This document shows positions 1 to 8,883 of a DNA stretch of 64,000 nt, piece after piece (positions within the stretch are counted from its first letter, which is position 1; every line of letters begins with the position of its first letter). The translations under genes and the position numbers were made by a program. Origin of the DNA: Nocardioides hwasunensis (GTDB lineage: Bacteria; Actinomycetota; Actinomycetes; Propionibacteriales; Nocardioidaceae); contig NZ_JACXYY010000005.1 in NCBI RefSeq assembly GCF_014779665.1, positions 124,001 to 188,000 of the forward strand, read 5' to 3'. Under the pieces are notes generated by a model that worked only from the letters and a program-made list of their open reading frames with translations, had not been told where the DNA came from and ran no database searches.

Positions 1-1494
1 GGCGACGACTCCAACCCCTTCCAGTCCGACGGCTACGTGCCGCTCGACGAGCGCCGTGACCGCAACCCGGCGTTCGACGCGCAGCGCACCGCGGCCAACA
101 CCAACGACCTGCGCGGCAAGATCCTGCGGATCAAGCCGAAGGCGGGCGGCGGCTACACCATCCCCCGGGGCAACCTGTTCCCGAAGGGCACGCGCAAGAC
201 CCGCCCCGAGATCTACTCGATGGGCTGGCGCAACCCGTTCCGCATCGAGATCGACCCGAAGACCGACGCGCTCTGGGTCGCCGACTACTCGCCCGACGCG
301 AAGAAGGCCAAGAAGAGCCGCGGACCGGCCGGCCACGGCAAGTGGGCGGTCGTCGACGAGCCCGGCAACTACGGCTGGCCCTACTGCGCCACCGCGCGCC
401 TGCCCTACAACGACTACGACTTCGCGAAGAACAAGAGCGGCAAGAAGTTCGACTGCTCGGCGCCGGTGAACACCTCGGTCCACAACACCGGCAAGCGCAA
501 GCTCCCGCCGGTCACGCAGCCGGAGGTCTGGTACACCTACGGGAAGTCCAAGCAGTTCCCGGGTCTCGGCAAGGGCGGCATCGGCCCGATGGCGGGTCCG
601 GCCTACGAGTACGACGCCCGCGTCGCCAAGAAGAAGAACTCCGTGGCCTGGCCGAAGCGCTACGACGGCACCCCGCTGTTCTACGAGTGGACGCGTGACT
701 ACATCAAGGGCTTCCACCTCGACGGCACGTCGGTCGGGATCGAGTCGATCGTCTCCGACATCGTCACCGACAACCCGATGGACATGGAGTTCGGCCCCGA
801 CGGCGCGCTCTACGTCCTCGAGTACGGCGACGGCTACTTCGCCGAGAACCCCGACGCCCAGCTCTCTCGCATCGACTTCGTCGGCAAGGGCGGCAACCGC
901 AGCCCGATCCCGGCGATCACGGCCGACCCGGCTGCCGGCCGCGCACCGCTGACGGTGAGCTTCTCCAGCAAGGGCACGAAGGACCCGGACGGCAACAACA
1001 AGTCGCTGAAGTACGCCTGGGACTTCGACGGTGACGGCAAGGTCGACAGCCGCAAGGCCAACCCGACCCACACCTACACGAAGGACGGCTCCTACCGCGC
1101 CAGCCTCCGGGTGAGTGACAAGGGTGGCCGCAGCGCCTCGGCCGACGTCGACATCATCGTCGGCAACCAGGCACCGGTCCTGGAGTTCGTCACCCCGGTG
1201 GACGACCAGCCGTTCACGTTCGGCGACACCGTGACGTACGAGGTGAAGGTCACCGACGACGACCCGGTGGACTGCAGCCGGGTCACCGTGACCTACGTCC
1301 TCGGGCACGACACCCACGGGCACCCCCAGTCGACGGCCACCGGATGCACCGGCTCGCTGACGACGACGGTTCCCGGCGGTCACGACCCGGCGACCGACAA
1401 CCTGTCGGCCGTGTTCGTCGCGGCGTACACCGACACCGGCTCGACACCCGGGCTCAGCGGCTCGGCCGAGGTCGTCCTCCAGCCGGCCGGCTGA
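1..1494 (+). CDS. PQQ-dependent sugar dehydrogenase-like secreted protein with PKD domain (5' partial)
   Basis: The reading frame is open from base 1, so the N-terminus lies upstream of the window and the ATG at 37 is not a true start. The first ~280 visible residues are the C-terminal part of a glucose/sorbosone dehydrogenase-type beta-propeller (motifs such as NDLRGKILRI, GWRNPFR, DMEFGPDGALYVLEYG). A PKD domain follows at roughly residues 295-375 (YAWDFDGDGKVD, then PTHTYTKDGSYRASL), and then a further beta-rich domain of ~100 residues. Members of this family are secreted and oxidise sugars or act on polysaccharide-derived substrates; the precise substrate cannot be read here. It is followed after 36 bases by a sugar isomerase-like gene and probably shares a transcript with it. 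Confidence 0.85.
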   Translation, partial: GDDSNPFQSDGYVPLDERRDRNPAFDAQRTAANTNDLRGKILRIKPKAGGGYTIPRGNLFPKGTRKTRPEIYSMGWRNPFRIEIDPKTDALWVADYSPDAKKAKKSRGPAGHGKWAVVDEPGNYGWPYCATARLPYNDYDFAKNKSGKKFDCSAPVNTSVHNTGKRKLPPVTQPEVWYTYGKSKQFPGLGKGGIGPMAGPAYEYDARVAKKKNSVAWPKRYDGTPLFYEWTRDYIKGFHLDGTSVGIESIVSDIVTDNPMDMEFGPDGALYVLEYGDGYFAENPDAQLSRIDFVGKGGNRSPIPAITADPAAGRAPLTVSFSSKGTKDPDGNNKSLKYAWDFDGDGKVDSRKANPTHTYTKDGSYRASLRVSDKGGRSASADVDIIVGNQAPVLEFVTPVDDQPFTFGDTVTYEVKVTDDDPVDCSRVTVTYVLGHDTHGHPQSTATGCTGSLTTTVPGGHDPATDNLSAVFVAAYTDTGSTPGLSGSAEVVLQPAG

Positions 1495-1530
1495 CAGCCC
1501 CACCCCACACCCCCGAGAAAGAAGGCTCAC

Positions 1531-2544
1531 ATGTGTTTCGGACATGACGGTGACCTCGCCCTGCGCGAGTCGCTCGAGAAGAAGGGCGCCAGTCGCCGCG
1601 GCCTGATGCGCGGGGCCGTCGCCGGCACCGCGGGTGTCGCGGCGCTCGGCATCGCCGGTCCCGCATCGGCGGGCGGCAAGGGCGGCAAGGGCCCCAAGGG
1701 ACCCAAGCCCGGCCACGGCCACGGTCACGGCCGGCGGGGCGAGGTCGCGCAGGACCGGATCAGCATCCAGCTCTACACGCTGCGCGACGCGATGACGTCG
1801 GACAGCAACGTCAAGCTGATGCTCGACCAGCTCGCGAAGTTCGGCTACGAGCGCGTGGAGCGTGCCGGGCTCTACACCTACACCGCGGCGCAGCTCAAGC
1901 GTGAGCTCGACGCGCGTGGCATCTGGGCCTCCTCGAGCCACGAGGGGATCAGCGAGAGCACCGCCGCGCTCAACAAGAAGCTCGACGACGCCAGCACGTT
2001 CCGCCAGAAGTACGTCGTGGTGCCCTACCTCAACTCCGACAAGCTGAGCGACTGGCAGCGGTGGGCCGAGCAGATGAACGTCGAAGCGGCCGCCGCCAAG
2101 CGGCGCGGCATCCGCTACGGCTACCACAACCACGCGCACGAGTTCACGATCGACCTCGGCGGCGGTCGCACGCCGTGGGACGTCCTCACCAGCGAGCTCG
2201 ACCGCAAGCTGGTGCACCTCGAGGTCGACCTCTACTGGGCCTACACCGGTGGTGTCGAGACCGGGGCGGCCGACCCGCTCCAGTTCGCCAAGGACGCCGT
2301 CAAGAGCTCGCGCCACCAGGTCCTCCAGTACCACGTGAAGGACCGCCACGGAGCCGATGCCGCCGCCCTCTACAACCAGACGCCGGGCGACATGGCCGAC
2401 CTCGGGCTGGGCGTCATCGACTTCCCGGCGCTGTTCAAGAACCACCAGGTCGAGGAGTACATCGTCGAGAACGACACCCCGGACTTCGCTCCGGCGGCCA
2501 CGGCCTCGGCCGGGTTCCGCTACCTGCAGGGACTCGAGTTCTGA
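1531..2544 (+). CDS. Tat-exported sugar phosphate isomerase/epimerase-like protein (xylose isomerase-like TIM barrel)
   Basis: The protein has 337 residues. The N-terminus carries a twin-arginine signal (SRRGLMRGAVAGTAG, then a hydrophobic stretch ending ASAGG at ~residue 48), followed by a Gly/Lys/His-rich linker to ~residue 70. The remainder is an AP-endonuclease-2/xylose-isomerase-like TIM barrel (QLYTLRDAM, GYHNHAHEF, EVDLYWAYTGG, QYHVKDRHG), whose His/Glu/Asp residues normally bind a divalent metal. The start is supported by AGAAGG about eight bases upstream. Its position directly after a secreted sugar dehydrogenase suggests both act on the same extracellular carbohydrate. The exact reaction is unknown. 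A strong hairpin terminator follows. Confidence 0.85.
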   Translation: MCFGHDGDLALRESLEKKGASRRGLMRGAVAGTAGVAALGIAGPASAGGKGGKGPKGPKPGHGHGHGRRGEVAQDRISIQLYTLRDAMTSDSNVKLMLDQLAKFGYERVERAGLYTYTAAQLKRELDARGIWASSSHEGISESTAALNKKLDDASTFRQKYVVVPYLNSDKLSDWQRWAEQMNVEAAAAKRRGIRYGYHNHAHEFTIDLGGGRTPWDVLTSELDRKLVHLEVDLYWAYTGGVETGAADPLQFAKDAVKSSRHQVLQYHVKDRHGADAAALYNQTPGDMADLGLGVIDFPALFKNHQVEEYIVENDTPDFAPAATASAGFRYLQGLEF

Positions 2545-2571
2545 CCGGAGTTCTGACGCATCACCTCTCGT

Positions 2572-2608
2572 CGCGGGCCCCACGTCCACCTCGGACGTGG
2601 GGCCCGCG
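2572..2608 (+). terminator. Intrinsic terminator after the sugar isomerase-like gene
   Basis: A perfect 16-bp stem (2572-2587 paired with 2593-2608) closes a 5-base loop. It lies 28 bases after the stop codon at 2544 and upstream of topA. There is no T-run, as is usual for actinobacterial terminators. It separates the secreted sugar genes from topA. Confidence 0.85.
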
Positions 2609-2721
2609 GCGTACGCCGTCCGGCCCGCCTGTGGACGCCGAGGGGTGGTGATCTCGACAGGTGGCGCTACCGTTGCGGCGCTGAGCAACACAGCAGCGCA
2701 CAACTCGAGGGAGCAACAACT

Positions 2722-5454
2722 GTGGCAAAGCTCGTGATCGTCGAGTCGCCCGCCAAGGCCCGCACCATCGGCGGCTACCTCGGCAAGGACTACGTCGTCG
2801 AGTCGTCCATCGGTCACATCCGCGACCTGCCCAACAACGCCGCGGACACCCCGGCCAAGATCAAGGACAAGCCGTGGGGCCGGCTCGCCGTCGACGTCGA
2901 CAACGGGTTCGAGCCCTACTACGTCGTGCCCCGCGACAAGAAGAGCCACATCGCCAAGCTGAAGAAGCTGGTCAAGGACGCCGACGCCCTCTACCTCGCC
3001 ACCGACGAGGACCGTGAGGGGGAGGCCATCGCCTGGCACCTCCTCGACGAGCTCAAGCCGCCGAAGGGCCTGCCGGTCCACCGGATGGTCTTCCACGAGA
3101 TCACCAAGCCCGCGATCCTCGCCGCGGTCGAGAACCCCCGCGAGATCAACGACGACCTCGTCGAGGCCCAGGAGGCGCGCCGCATCCTCGACCGCCTCTA
3201 CGGCTACGAGGTCTCCCCGGTGCTCTGGAAGAAGGTCATGTCCGGCCTGTCCGCCGGCCGCGTCCAGTCCGTCGCCACCCGGCTCGTCGTCGACCGTGAG
3301 CGCGACCGGATGAAGTTCCGCGTCGCCTCCTACTGGGACCTCGACGCCACCTTCGACGCCGGCACCGGCCACGACCCGCGGATGTTCCCCGCGAAGCTCC
3401 ACAGCATCGACGACGTCCGCGTCGCCCGCGGCGCGGACTTCGACAACACCGGCGAGCTCAAGGGCAAGGGTGAGCGCGCCCATCTCAGCCGTGCGGACGC
3501 CGAGGCGCTGACCGCCGGCCTCGCCGACACGACGTACGACGTGCGCTCGGTGGAGTCCAAGCCCTACCGTCGCTCGCCCTACGCCCCCTTCCGCACCACC
3601 ACGCTGCAGCAGGAGGCCAGCCGCAAGCTCGGGATGAGCGCGAGCGTGACGATGTCGGTCGCCCAGCGGCTCTACGAGAACGGCTTCATCACCTACATGC
3701 GTACGGACTCGACCACGCTGTCGGGTGCCGCGATCGGAGCGGCGCGCGACCAGGTGCGCGAGCTCTACGGTGCCGAGTACGTCCCGGACTCGCCGCGCGC
3801 CTACACCTCGAAGGTCAAGAACGCCCAGGAGGCGCACGAGGCGATCCGTCCTGCCGGCGACACCTTCCGCACGCCGGCGCAGACCGGTCTGTCGGGCGAG
3901 CAGTTCCGCCTCTACGAGCTGATCTGGATGCGCACCGTCGCCTCCCAGATGAAGGACGCGGTCGGCAACTCGGTCACCATCCGCATCGGTGGCGCCGCCG
4001 CGGACGGCCGCGACGTGGTCTTCAGCGCGAGCGGGCGCACGATCACCTTCCACGGCTTCCTCAAGGCCTACGTCGAGGACATCGACGACGCCTCCAAGCG
4101 CAAGGACGACGCCGAGACCCGGCTGCCCAACCTGACCGAGGGCGCCGCGGTCTCCGCCGCGACGCTGAGCCCGGAGGGCCACGAGACCAAGCCGCCCGCG
4201 CGCTACACCGAGGCGACCCTGATCAAGGAGCTCGAGGACCGCGAGATCGGCCGCCCGTCGACGTACGCCTCGATCATCGGCACCATCTTGAACCGCGGCT
4301 ACGTCTACAAGAAGGGCACCGCGCTGGTGCCGGCGTGGCTCGCGTTCTCGGTGATCCGGCTGCTCGAGGAGCACTTCCCGCGCCAGGTGTCCTACGAGTT
4401 CACCGCCTCGATGGAGGACGTCCTCGACGAGATCGCCGGCGGCCGCAAGGACCGCGCCACGGAGCTCGGCGAGTTCTACTACGGAGCCGGCGACGTCATC
4501 GGCCTCAAGACGCTGGTGACCGACCTCGGCGACATCGACGCCAAGGAGATGGCGACCTTCCCGGTCGGCACCGCCGAGGACGGCATCAACCTCCGGGTCG
4601 GTCGCTACGGCCCCTATGTCGAGGGCCCTCCGTCCGAGGACGGCGACGGTGCCCCGGTGCGCGCCAACGTCCCCGACGACCTCCCGCCCGACGAGCTCAC
4701 CGTCGCCAAGGCGAAGGAGCTGCTGGCCACCCCGGCCGGCGAGGAGCAGGTCGTGGGCAGCCACCCCGACACCGGGCTCCAGATCGTGGCGAAGAACGGC
4801 CGCTTCGGCCCCTACGTCACCGAGCTGCTGCCCGAGGACGCGCCCAAGTCCGCCAAGCCGCGCACCGGCTCGCTCTTCAAGTCGATGACCCTCGACACCG
4901 TCACGCTGGAGGAGGCCGTCAAGCTGCTCGACCTGCCGCGCGTCGTCGGCACCGACGCGGACGGCACCGAGATCACCGCCCAGAACGGTCGCTACGGGCC
5001 CTACCTCAAGAAGGGCACCGACTCGCGCTCGCTCACCAGCGAGGACCAGATCTTCGACATCACCCTCGACCAGGCCCAGGCGATCTACGCCCAGCCCAAG
5101 CAGCGCGGTCGCGGTGCGGCCACCCCGCCGCTGAAGGAGCTCGGCAACGACCCCGTCTCCGGCCAGCCGGTCATCGTCAAGGCCGGCCGCTTCGGCGAGT
5201 ACGTCACCGACGGCGAGTACAACGCCACGCTCCGCAAGGACGACACGGTCGAGTCGATCACCCTCGAGCGCGCTGCCGAGCTGCTCGCCGAGCGACGCGA
5301 GCGCGGTCCGGCCAAGAAGGCAGCCAAGAAGGGCGCGAAGAAGGCGCCGGCGAAGAAGACGGCGGCCAAGAAGACCACGGCGAAGAAGGCGGCGGCGAAG
5401 AAGACCGCCACCAAGAAGACGACCGCGAAGAAGGCCGCGGCCAAGAAGTCCTGA
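2722..5454 (+). CDS. topA: DNA topoisomerase I
   Basis: This 910-residue type IA topoisomerase relaxes negatively supercoiled DNA. The N-terminal TOPRIM domain begins at once (KLVIVESPAKARTIGGYLG) and carries the acidic DxD-type motif (YLATDEDREGEAIAWHL). The catalytic tyrosine is Tyr325 in GFITYMRTDS. The C-terminal part has several repeats of the type GRxGPYV instead of the zinc ribbons of enterobacterial TopA. The last ~45 residues are almost purely Lys/Ala/Thr (KKAAKK-type repeats), the basic tail known from actinobacterial TopA that aids DNA binding and processivity. The gene starts 113 bases after a strong terminator, so it has its own promoter. Confidence 0.97.
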   Translation: MAKLVIVESPAKARTIGGYLGKDYVVESSIGHIRDLPNNAADTPAKIKDKPWGRLAVDVDNGFEPYYVVPRDKKSHIAKLKKLVKDADALYLATDEDREGEAIAWHLLDELKPPKGLPVHRMVFHEITKPAILAAVENPREINDDLVEAQEARRILDRLYGYEVSPVLWKKVMSGLSAGRVQSVATRLVVDRERDRMKFRVASYWDLDATFDAGTGHDPRMFPAKLHSIDDVRVARGADFDNTGELKGKGERAHLSRADAEALTAGLADTTYDVRSVESKPYRRSPYAPFRTTTLQQEASRKLGMSASVTMSVAQRLYENGFITYMRTDSTTLSGAAIGAARDQVRELYGAEYVPDSPRAYTSKVKNAQEAHEAIRPAGDTFRTPAQTGLSGEQFRLYELIWMRTVASQMKDAVGNSVTIRIGGAAADGRDVVFSASGRTITFHGFLKAYVEDIDDASKRKDDAETRLPNLTEGAAVSAATLSPEGHETKPPARYTEATLIKELEDREIGRPSTYASIIGTILNRGYVYKKGTALVPAWLAFSVIRLLEEHFPRQVSYEFTASMEDVLDEIAGGRKDRATELGEFYYGAGDVIGLKTLVTDLGDIDAKEMATFPVGTAEDGINLRVGRYGPYVEGPPSEDGDGAPVRANVPDDLPPDELTVAKAKELLATPAGEEQVVGSHPDTGLQIVAKNGRFGPYVTELLPEDAPKSAKPRTGSLFKSMTLDTVTLEEAVKLLDLPRVVGTDADGTEITAQNGRYGPYLKKGTDSRSLTSEDQIFDITLDQAQAIYAQPKQRGRGAATPPLKELGNDPVSGQPVIVKAGRFGEYVTDGEYNATLRKDDTVESITLERAAELLAERRERGPAKKAAKKGAKKAPAKKTAAKKTTAKKAAAKKTATKKTTAKKAAAKKS

Positions 5455-5587
5455 CGTCGACAGTGGAGCCAACGGCCGGACCTACCGGTAGCATGCTCCA
5501 CTGTCCGGCGGCATCGGGTCGTCCGGCTCGCGAGAACTTCACCGTCGCAGGGGTTTGCCGGACCCGCGGAGTGGTGAGGTGTCAGGC

Positions 5588-7027
5588 ATGACCCGCGCTC
5601 GCACCGCTCTGCTCGCCGCCCTCGCGCTCCTCGTGAGCCCCCTTCTCGTCGTGGTCGGCACGACGCCTGCGCACGCCGCGGTCAGCGTGTTTCCCGTCCC
5701 CACGAGCAACGCGAAGCTGGGGAGGATCACCACGGCGCCCGACGGCAGCATGTGGTTCCTCATGCGCGACGCCAACAAGGTCGGACGCATCACGACCGCG
5801 GGTCAGATCCAGGAGTTCGCGCTGCCGCCGACCGACTCGGCTGTCGCCGGACCTGCCAAGGGCCTGGACGTCGGTCCCGACGGCTCGGTGTGGGTGACCA
5901 CCGACCACGGCAGCAACCTGACGCGGCTCTCCAGCGCGGGCGTCGTGCTGAACGACTGGACGTTCCCCAACTACGACGGCTGCGTGAGCACCTGCCCCTA
6001 CGGCGGCGAGGTGCGCGTCGACCCCAGCGGCACGGCCTGGGTGACGATGAACTACGGGAGCTCGTTCATCGTCAAGGTGACCCCCGACGGCCAGCTCACC
6101 GCCTCCGACAACTCGCCCGAGTGCGACGACGTCCTCGGCGAGGCCGCCGACGGTGCGATGTGGTGCCAGAGTGGCAACCCCTCGTCGCAGAACACCATCG
6201 TGCGGGTGAACGCCGATGCCGCCGGGGGAGTGTCCTACCCGCTGCCCAGCGACGCGTCGTACCCCTCGGGGCTGGCGGCCGGACCGGTCGGGTCGATCTG
6301 GTTCACCCGCAACAGCGGCGGCACGATCTTCACCAGCCCGTCCCGCGGGTCGATCGGCTACCTCGACGCCGCCACGGCGGCCACCACGATCTGGTCGACC
6401 GGATCCAGGTCAGCGCCGCAGGACCTCGTCATGGGGCCGGACCGCCAGATGTGGTTCACCAACCGCGGTGCGGCGCCGGGCATCGGGCACATCAGTGCGA
6501 GCGGGGTCGGTGCGATCAGCTCCGTGGGCAACTACGAGCCGGAGTCGCTGACCTTCGGCCCCGACGGGGCGATCTGGTTCACCGACGCCAAGAACAACTC
6601 GGTCGTGCGGGTGACCACCGACCAGCTGGGCACGACGAACGTCGATCTCGGTGACGGAGTGACGATGATCCCGCCTGCCGGCCCGGGGCCGGTCCCGGGC
6701 GGGAAGACCAGTGTCGGCACGCTGCCGGCCGTCAAGGGCGTGCTCCCGGTCAGGAAGGGCAGGCTCGCCGTCCCCGTGAGGTGCGGCAAGGGTGCCGCGT
6801 GCGCAGGCAGGGTGACCGTCGAGCTCGCCCGGGGCGGCAAGGCTCTGTCGAAGGCCACGGGCTATCGGGTCAAGGCCGGCAAGAAGGCGAAGGTGCAGGT
6901 GAGGCTCACCACGAAGGGCCTGCGGCAGCTGAGGAAGGGCAAGGTCGTGAAGGTCCGCGTCGAGCTGACCGCGAAGGGGTCGAAGAAGGTGCTCGTCAAG
7001 CGGACCCTCAAGGTGCGCCGACGCTGA
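5588..7027 (+). CDS. Secreted streptogramin-lyase/NHL-like beta-propeller protein
   Basis: A Sec signal peptide covers residues 1-~32 (MTRARTALLAALALLV, cleavage near AHAAVS). Residues ~35-360 hold repeated propeller blades of the virginiamycin B lyase type, each with a GPDGxxWFT-like element (APDGSMWFL, GPDRQMWFT, GPDGAIWFT). A Gly/Pro linker leads to a basic ~90-residue C-terminal beta domain rich in Lys. I chose ATG 5588 because it places the signal peptide at the N-terminus; an in-frame TTG at 5555 would add 11 residues. True Vgb lyases inactivate streptogramin B, but many secreted homologues are not lyases, so a resistance function should not be assumed. It is a stand-alone gene between topA and tmk. 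Confidence 0.75.
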   Translation: MTRARTALLAALALLVSPLLVVVGTTPAHAAVSVFPVPTSNAKLGRITTAPDGSMWFLMRDANKVGRITTAGQIQEFALPPTDSAVAGPAKGLDVGPDGSVWVTTDHGSNLTRLSSAGVVLNDWTFPNYDGCVSTCPYGGEVRVDPSGTAWVTMNYGSSFIVKVTPDGQLTASDNSPECDDVLGEAADGAMWCQSGNPSSQNTIVRVNADAAGGVSYPLPSDASYPSGLAAGPVGSIWFTRNSGGTIFTSPSRGSIGYLDAATAATTIWSTGSRSAPQDLVMGPDRQMWFTNRGAAPGIGHISASGVGAISSVGNYEPESLTFGPDGAIWFTDAKNNSVVRVTTDQLGTTNVDLGDGVTMIPPAGPGPVPGGKTSVGTLPAVKGVLPVRKGRLAVPVRCGKGAACAGRVTVELARGGKALSKATGYRVKAGKKAKVQVRLTTKGLRQLRKGKVVKVRVELTAKGSKKVLVKRTLKVRRR

Positions 7028-7066
7028 GCCGATCGAGGTGTCCCACCCTCCCCGTAGGGTGTCCGC

Positions 7067-7705
7067 GTGGACGAAGCGGTGTATGCGGAGCGCGGACTCT
7101 TCGTCTGCTTCGAGGGCGGCGAGGGTGCCGGCAAGTCGACCCAGTCGCGCCTGCTCCGCGACTGGCTGACCGCGCGCGGCGAGACCGTGCTGCTGACCTT
7201 CGAGCCCGGGGACACCCCCGTCGGGAAGGAGCTGCGCCGGATCGTGCTCGACCCGGCGACCGGTGACCTGTCCGATCGCACCGAGGCCCTGCTCTACGCC
7301 GCCGACAAGGCCGAGCACGTCGACCACGTGGTCCTGCCGGCCCTGGCGCGCGGCGAGGTGGTGATCACCGATCGCTACGTCGACTCGACCCTGGCCTACC
7401 AGGGGGCCGGCCGGACGCTGGCCGTCCCCGAGGTGGAGGCCGTGGCCCGGTGGGCCACGGGCGACCTGCGACCGCACCTCACCGTCGTCCTCGACCTCGC
7501 GCCGGAGGCCGGGCTGGGCAGGTTCGACGAGCGCGACCGCATCGAGGGTCAGTCGCTCGAGTTCCACCAGCGTGTCCGGCAGGGGTTCCTCGATCTCGCC
7601 GCCGCCGACCCCGACCACTACGTCGTGCTCGACGCGCGGGCGCCGATCGACGACCTCGCTGCCGCCATCCAGGCGCGGATCGAGCCCCTGCTGGAGCGCG
7701 CATGA
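7067..7705 (+). CDS. tmk: Thymidylate kinase
   Basis: This enzyme phosphorylates dTMP to dTDP with ATP in the dTTP synthesis pathway. The P-loop is GGEGAGKST at residues 17-25 and the DRY motif is at 102-104 (ITDRYVDSTLAYQG). At 212 residues it has the usual family length. Translation starts at GTG 7067, giving MDEAVYAERG just before the first beta strand; the later in-frame ATG would also retain the P-loop. The stop overlaps the holB start as ATGA, a tmk-holB arrangement common in bacteria. Confidence 0.95.
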   Translation: MDEAVYAERGLFVCFEGGEGAGKSTQSRLLRDWLTARGETVLLTFEPGDTPVGKELRRIVLDPATGDLSDRTEALLYAADKAEHVDHVVLPALARGEVVITDRYVDSTLAYQGAGRTLAVPEVEAVARWATGDLRPHLTVVLDLAPEAGLGRFDERDRIEGQSLEFHQRVRQGFLDLAAADPDHYVVLDARAPIDDLAAAIQARIEPLLERA

Positions 7706-8883
7706 CCACGACCTCGACGGCCTCCACGGTCTGGGACGGTCTCGTGGGTCAGCGACCGACGATCGAGCTGCTCAAGCAGGCCGCTGCGGGGCACGGCATG
7801 ACGCACGCGTGGCTGGTCACCGGTCCGCCCGGGTCCGGCCGGTCGAACGTCGCGCGCGCCTTCGCGACCGCGCTGCAGTGCGAGACGCAGACCGGGTGCG
7901 GCCACTGCGAGGCGTGCCGCCTCGGGACGAGCGGCTCGCACCCCGACATCACCTGGGTGAGGTCCGAGACGTCCGTGCTCTACGTCAACGACATGCGTGA
8001 CCTGGTGCAGTCGGCGGCGAAGTTCCCGGCCATCGGACGCTGGCAGATCGTCGTGATCGAGGACGCCGATCGCCTCGGCACCCCCGAGAACCCCCGCACC
8101 GGCAACGCGCTCCTCAAGGCGATCGAGGAGCCGACGCCCAAGACGGTGTGGCTGCTCTGCGCGCCGACCGTGCAGGACGTCCTGCCCACGATCCGCTCGC
8201 GGTGCCGCACGCTCACGCTCGCCACGCCCGGCACCGACGACGTCGCCCGGTTCCTCGCCCGCCACGACCAGATCTCCGAGACCGTGGCCGGCTTCGCCGC
8301 CCGTGCCAGCCAGGGCCACATCGGCAGGGCACGCGCGCTCGCGCTCGACGAGCGCACCCGCACGCGCCGGCGCGAGGTGGTCAGCATCCCGGCCCGGCTC
8401 ACCACGCTCGGGACCTGCATGACGGCTGCCACCACCCTCGCCGAGCTCGCCAAGGAGGAGACCGAGGAGATCACGGCCGCGGCCGAGAAGCGTGAGCTCG
8501 ACGAGCTGCAGGCGATCTTCGGCAGCGAGCGCAAGGACACCACGTCGCGGTCCTACCGCGCCGCCCTCGCCGGTCTGGAGAAGCTGCAGAAGCAGAAGGC
8601 CAAGCGCCGCGTCCTCGACGTCATCGACCGCGCGCTGATGGACCTGGTGTCGGTCTACCGCGACGCGATCGCGCTCTCCGTCGGCGCTCCCGGCCAGCTC
8701 GTCAACGAGGAGCTGCGCGGAGACGTCGAGTCGGTCGCACGCGCGGCCTCGCCCGAGGACCTCCTGCGGATGATCGACGCGATCTTCACCGCCCGCGAGC
8801 AGATGCTGGAGTTCAACGTGCCGCCCCAGCTGGCGCTGGAGTCGATGGCGGTCGCGCTGCAGCTGTCCGGAGGACACCGGTGA
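7702..8883 (+). CDS. holB: DNA polymerase III subunit delta' (clamp loader)
   Basis: A clamp-loader subunit of 393 residues that helps load the beta sliding clamp. The N-terminal AAA+ domain has a P-loop-like GPPGSGRSN in which the usual lysine is arginine. A four-cysteine zinc-binding element follows (Cys residues in CETQTGCGHCEACR). The sensor region includes RTGNALLKAIEEPTP. ATG 7702 overlaps the tmk stop (ATGA). An open frame upstream of it is only an extension inside tmk. The stop overlaps the GTG of the next gene, so the three genes are probably translationally coupled. Confidence 0.93.
   Translation: MTTTSTASTVWDGLVGQRPTIELLKQAAAGHGMTHAWLVTGPPGSGRSNVARAFATALQCETQTGCGHCEACRLGTSGSHPDITWVRSETSVLYVNDMRDLVQSAAKFPAIGRWQIVVIEDADRLGTPENPRTGNALLKAIEEPTPKTVWLLCAPTVQDVLPTIRSRCRTLTLATPGTDDVARFLARHDQISETVAGFAARASQGHIGRARALALDERTRTRRREVVSIPARLTTLGTCMTAATTLAELAKEETEEITAAAEKRELDELQAIFGSERKDTTSRSYRAALAGLEKLQKQKAKRRVLDVIDRALMDLVSVYRDAIALSVGAPGQLVNEELRGDVESVARAASPEDLLRMIDAIFTAREQMLEFNVPPQLALESMAVALQLSGGHR

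Noticed and set aside
5300..5454. Repetitive AAGAAG-rich stretch that could look like a DNA repeat.
   Set aside because: It encodes the Lys/Ala tail of topoisomerase I and is explained by protein composition.
5588..7027. Calling the streptogramin-lyase-like protein an antibiotic resistance gene.
   Set aside because: It is secreted and carries an extra C-terminal domain, unlike cytoplasmic Vgb. The propeller repeats alone do not show lyase activity.
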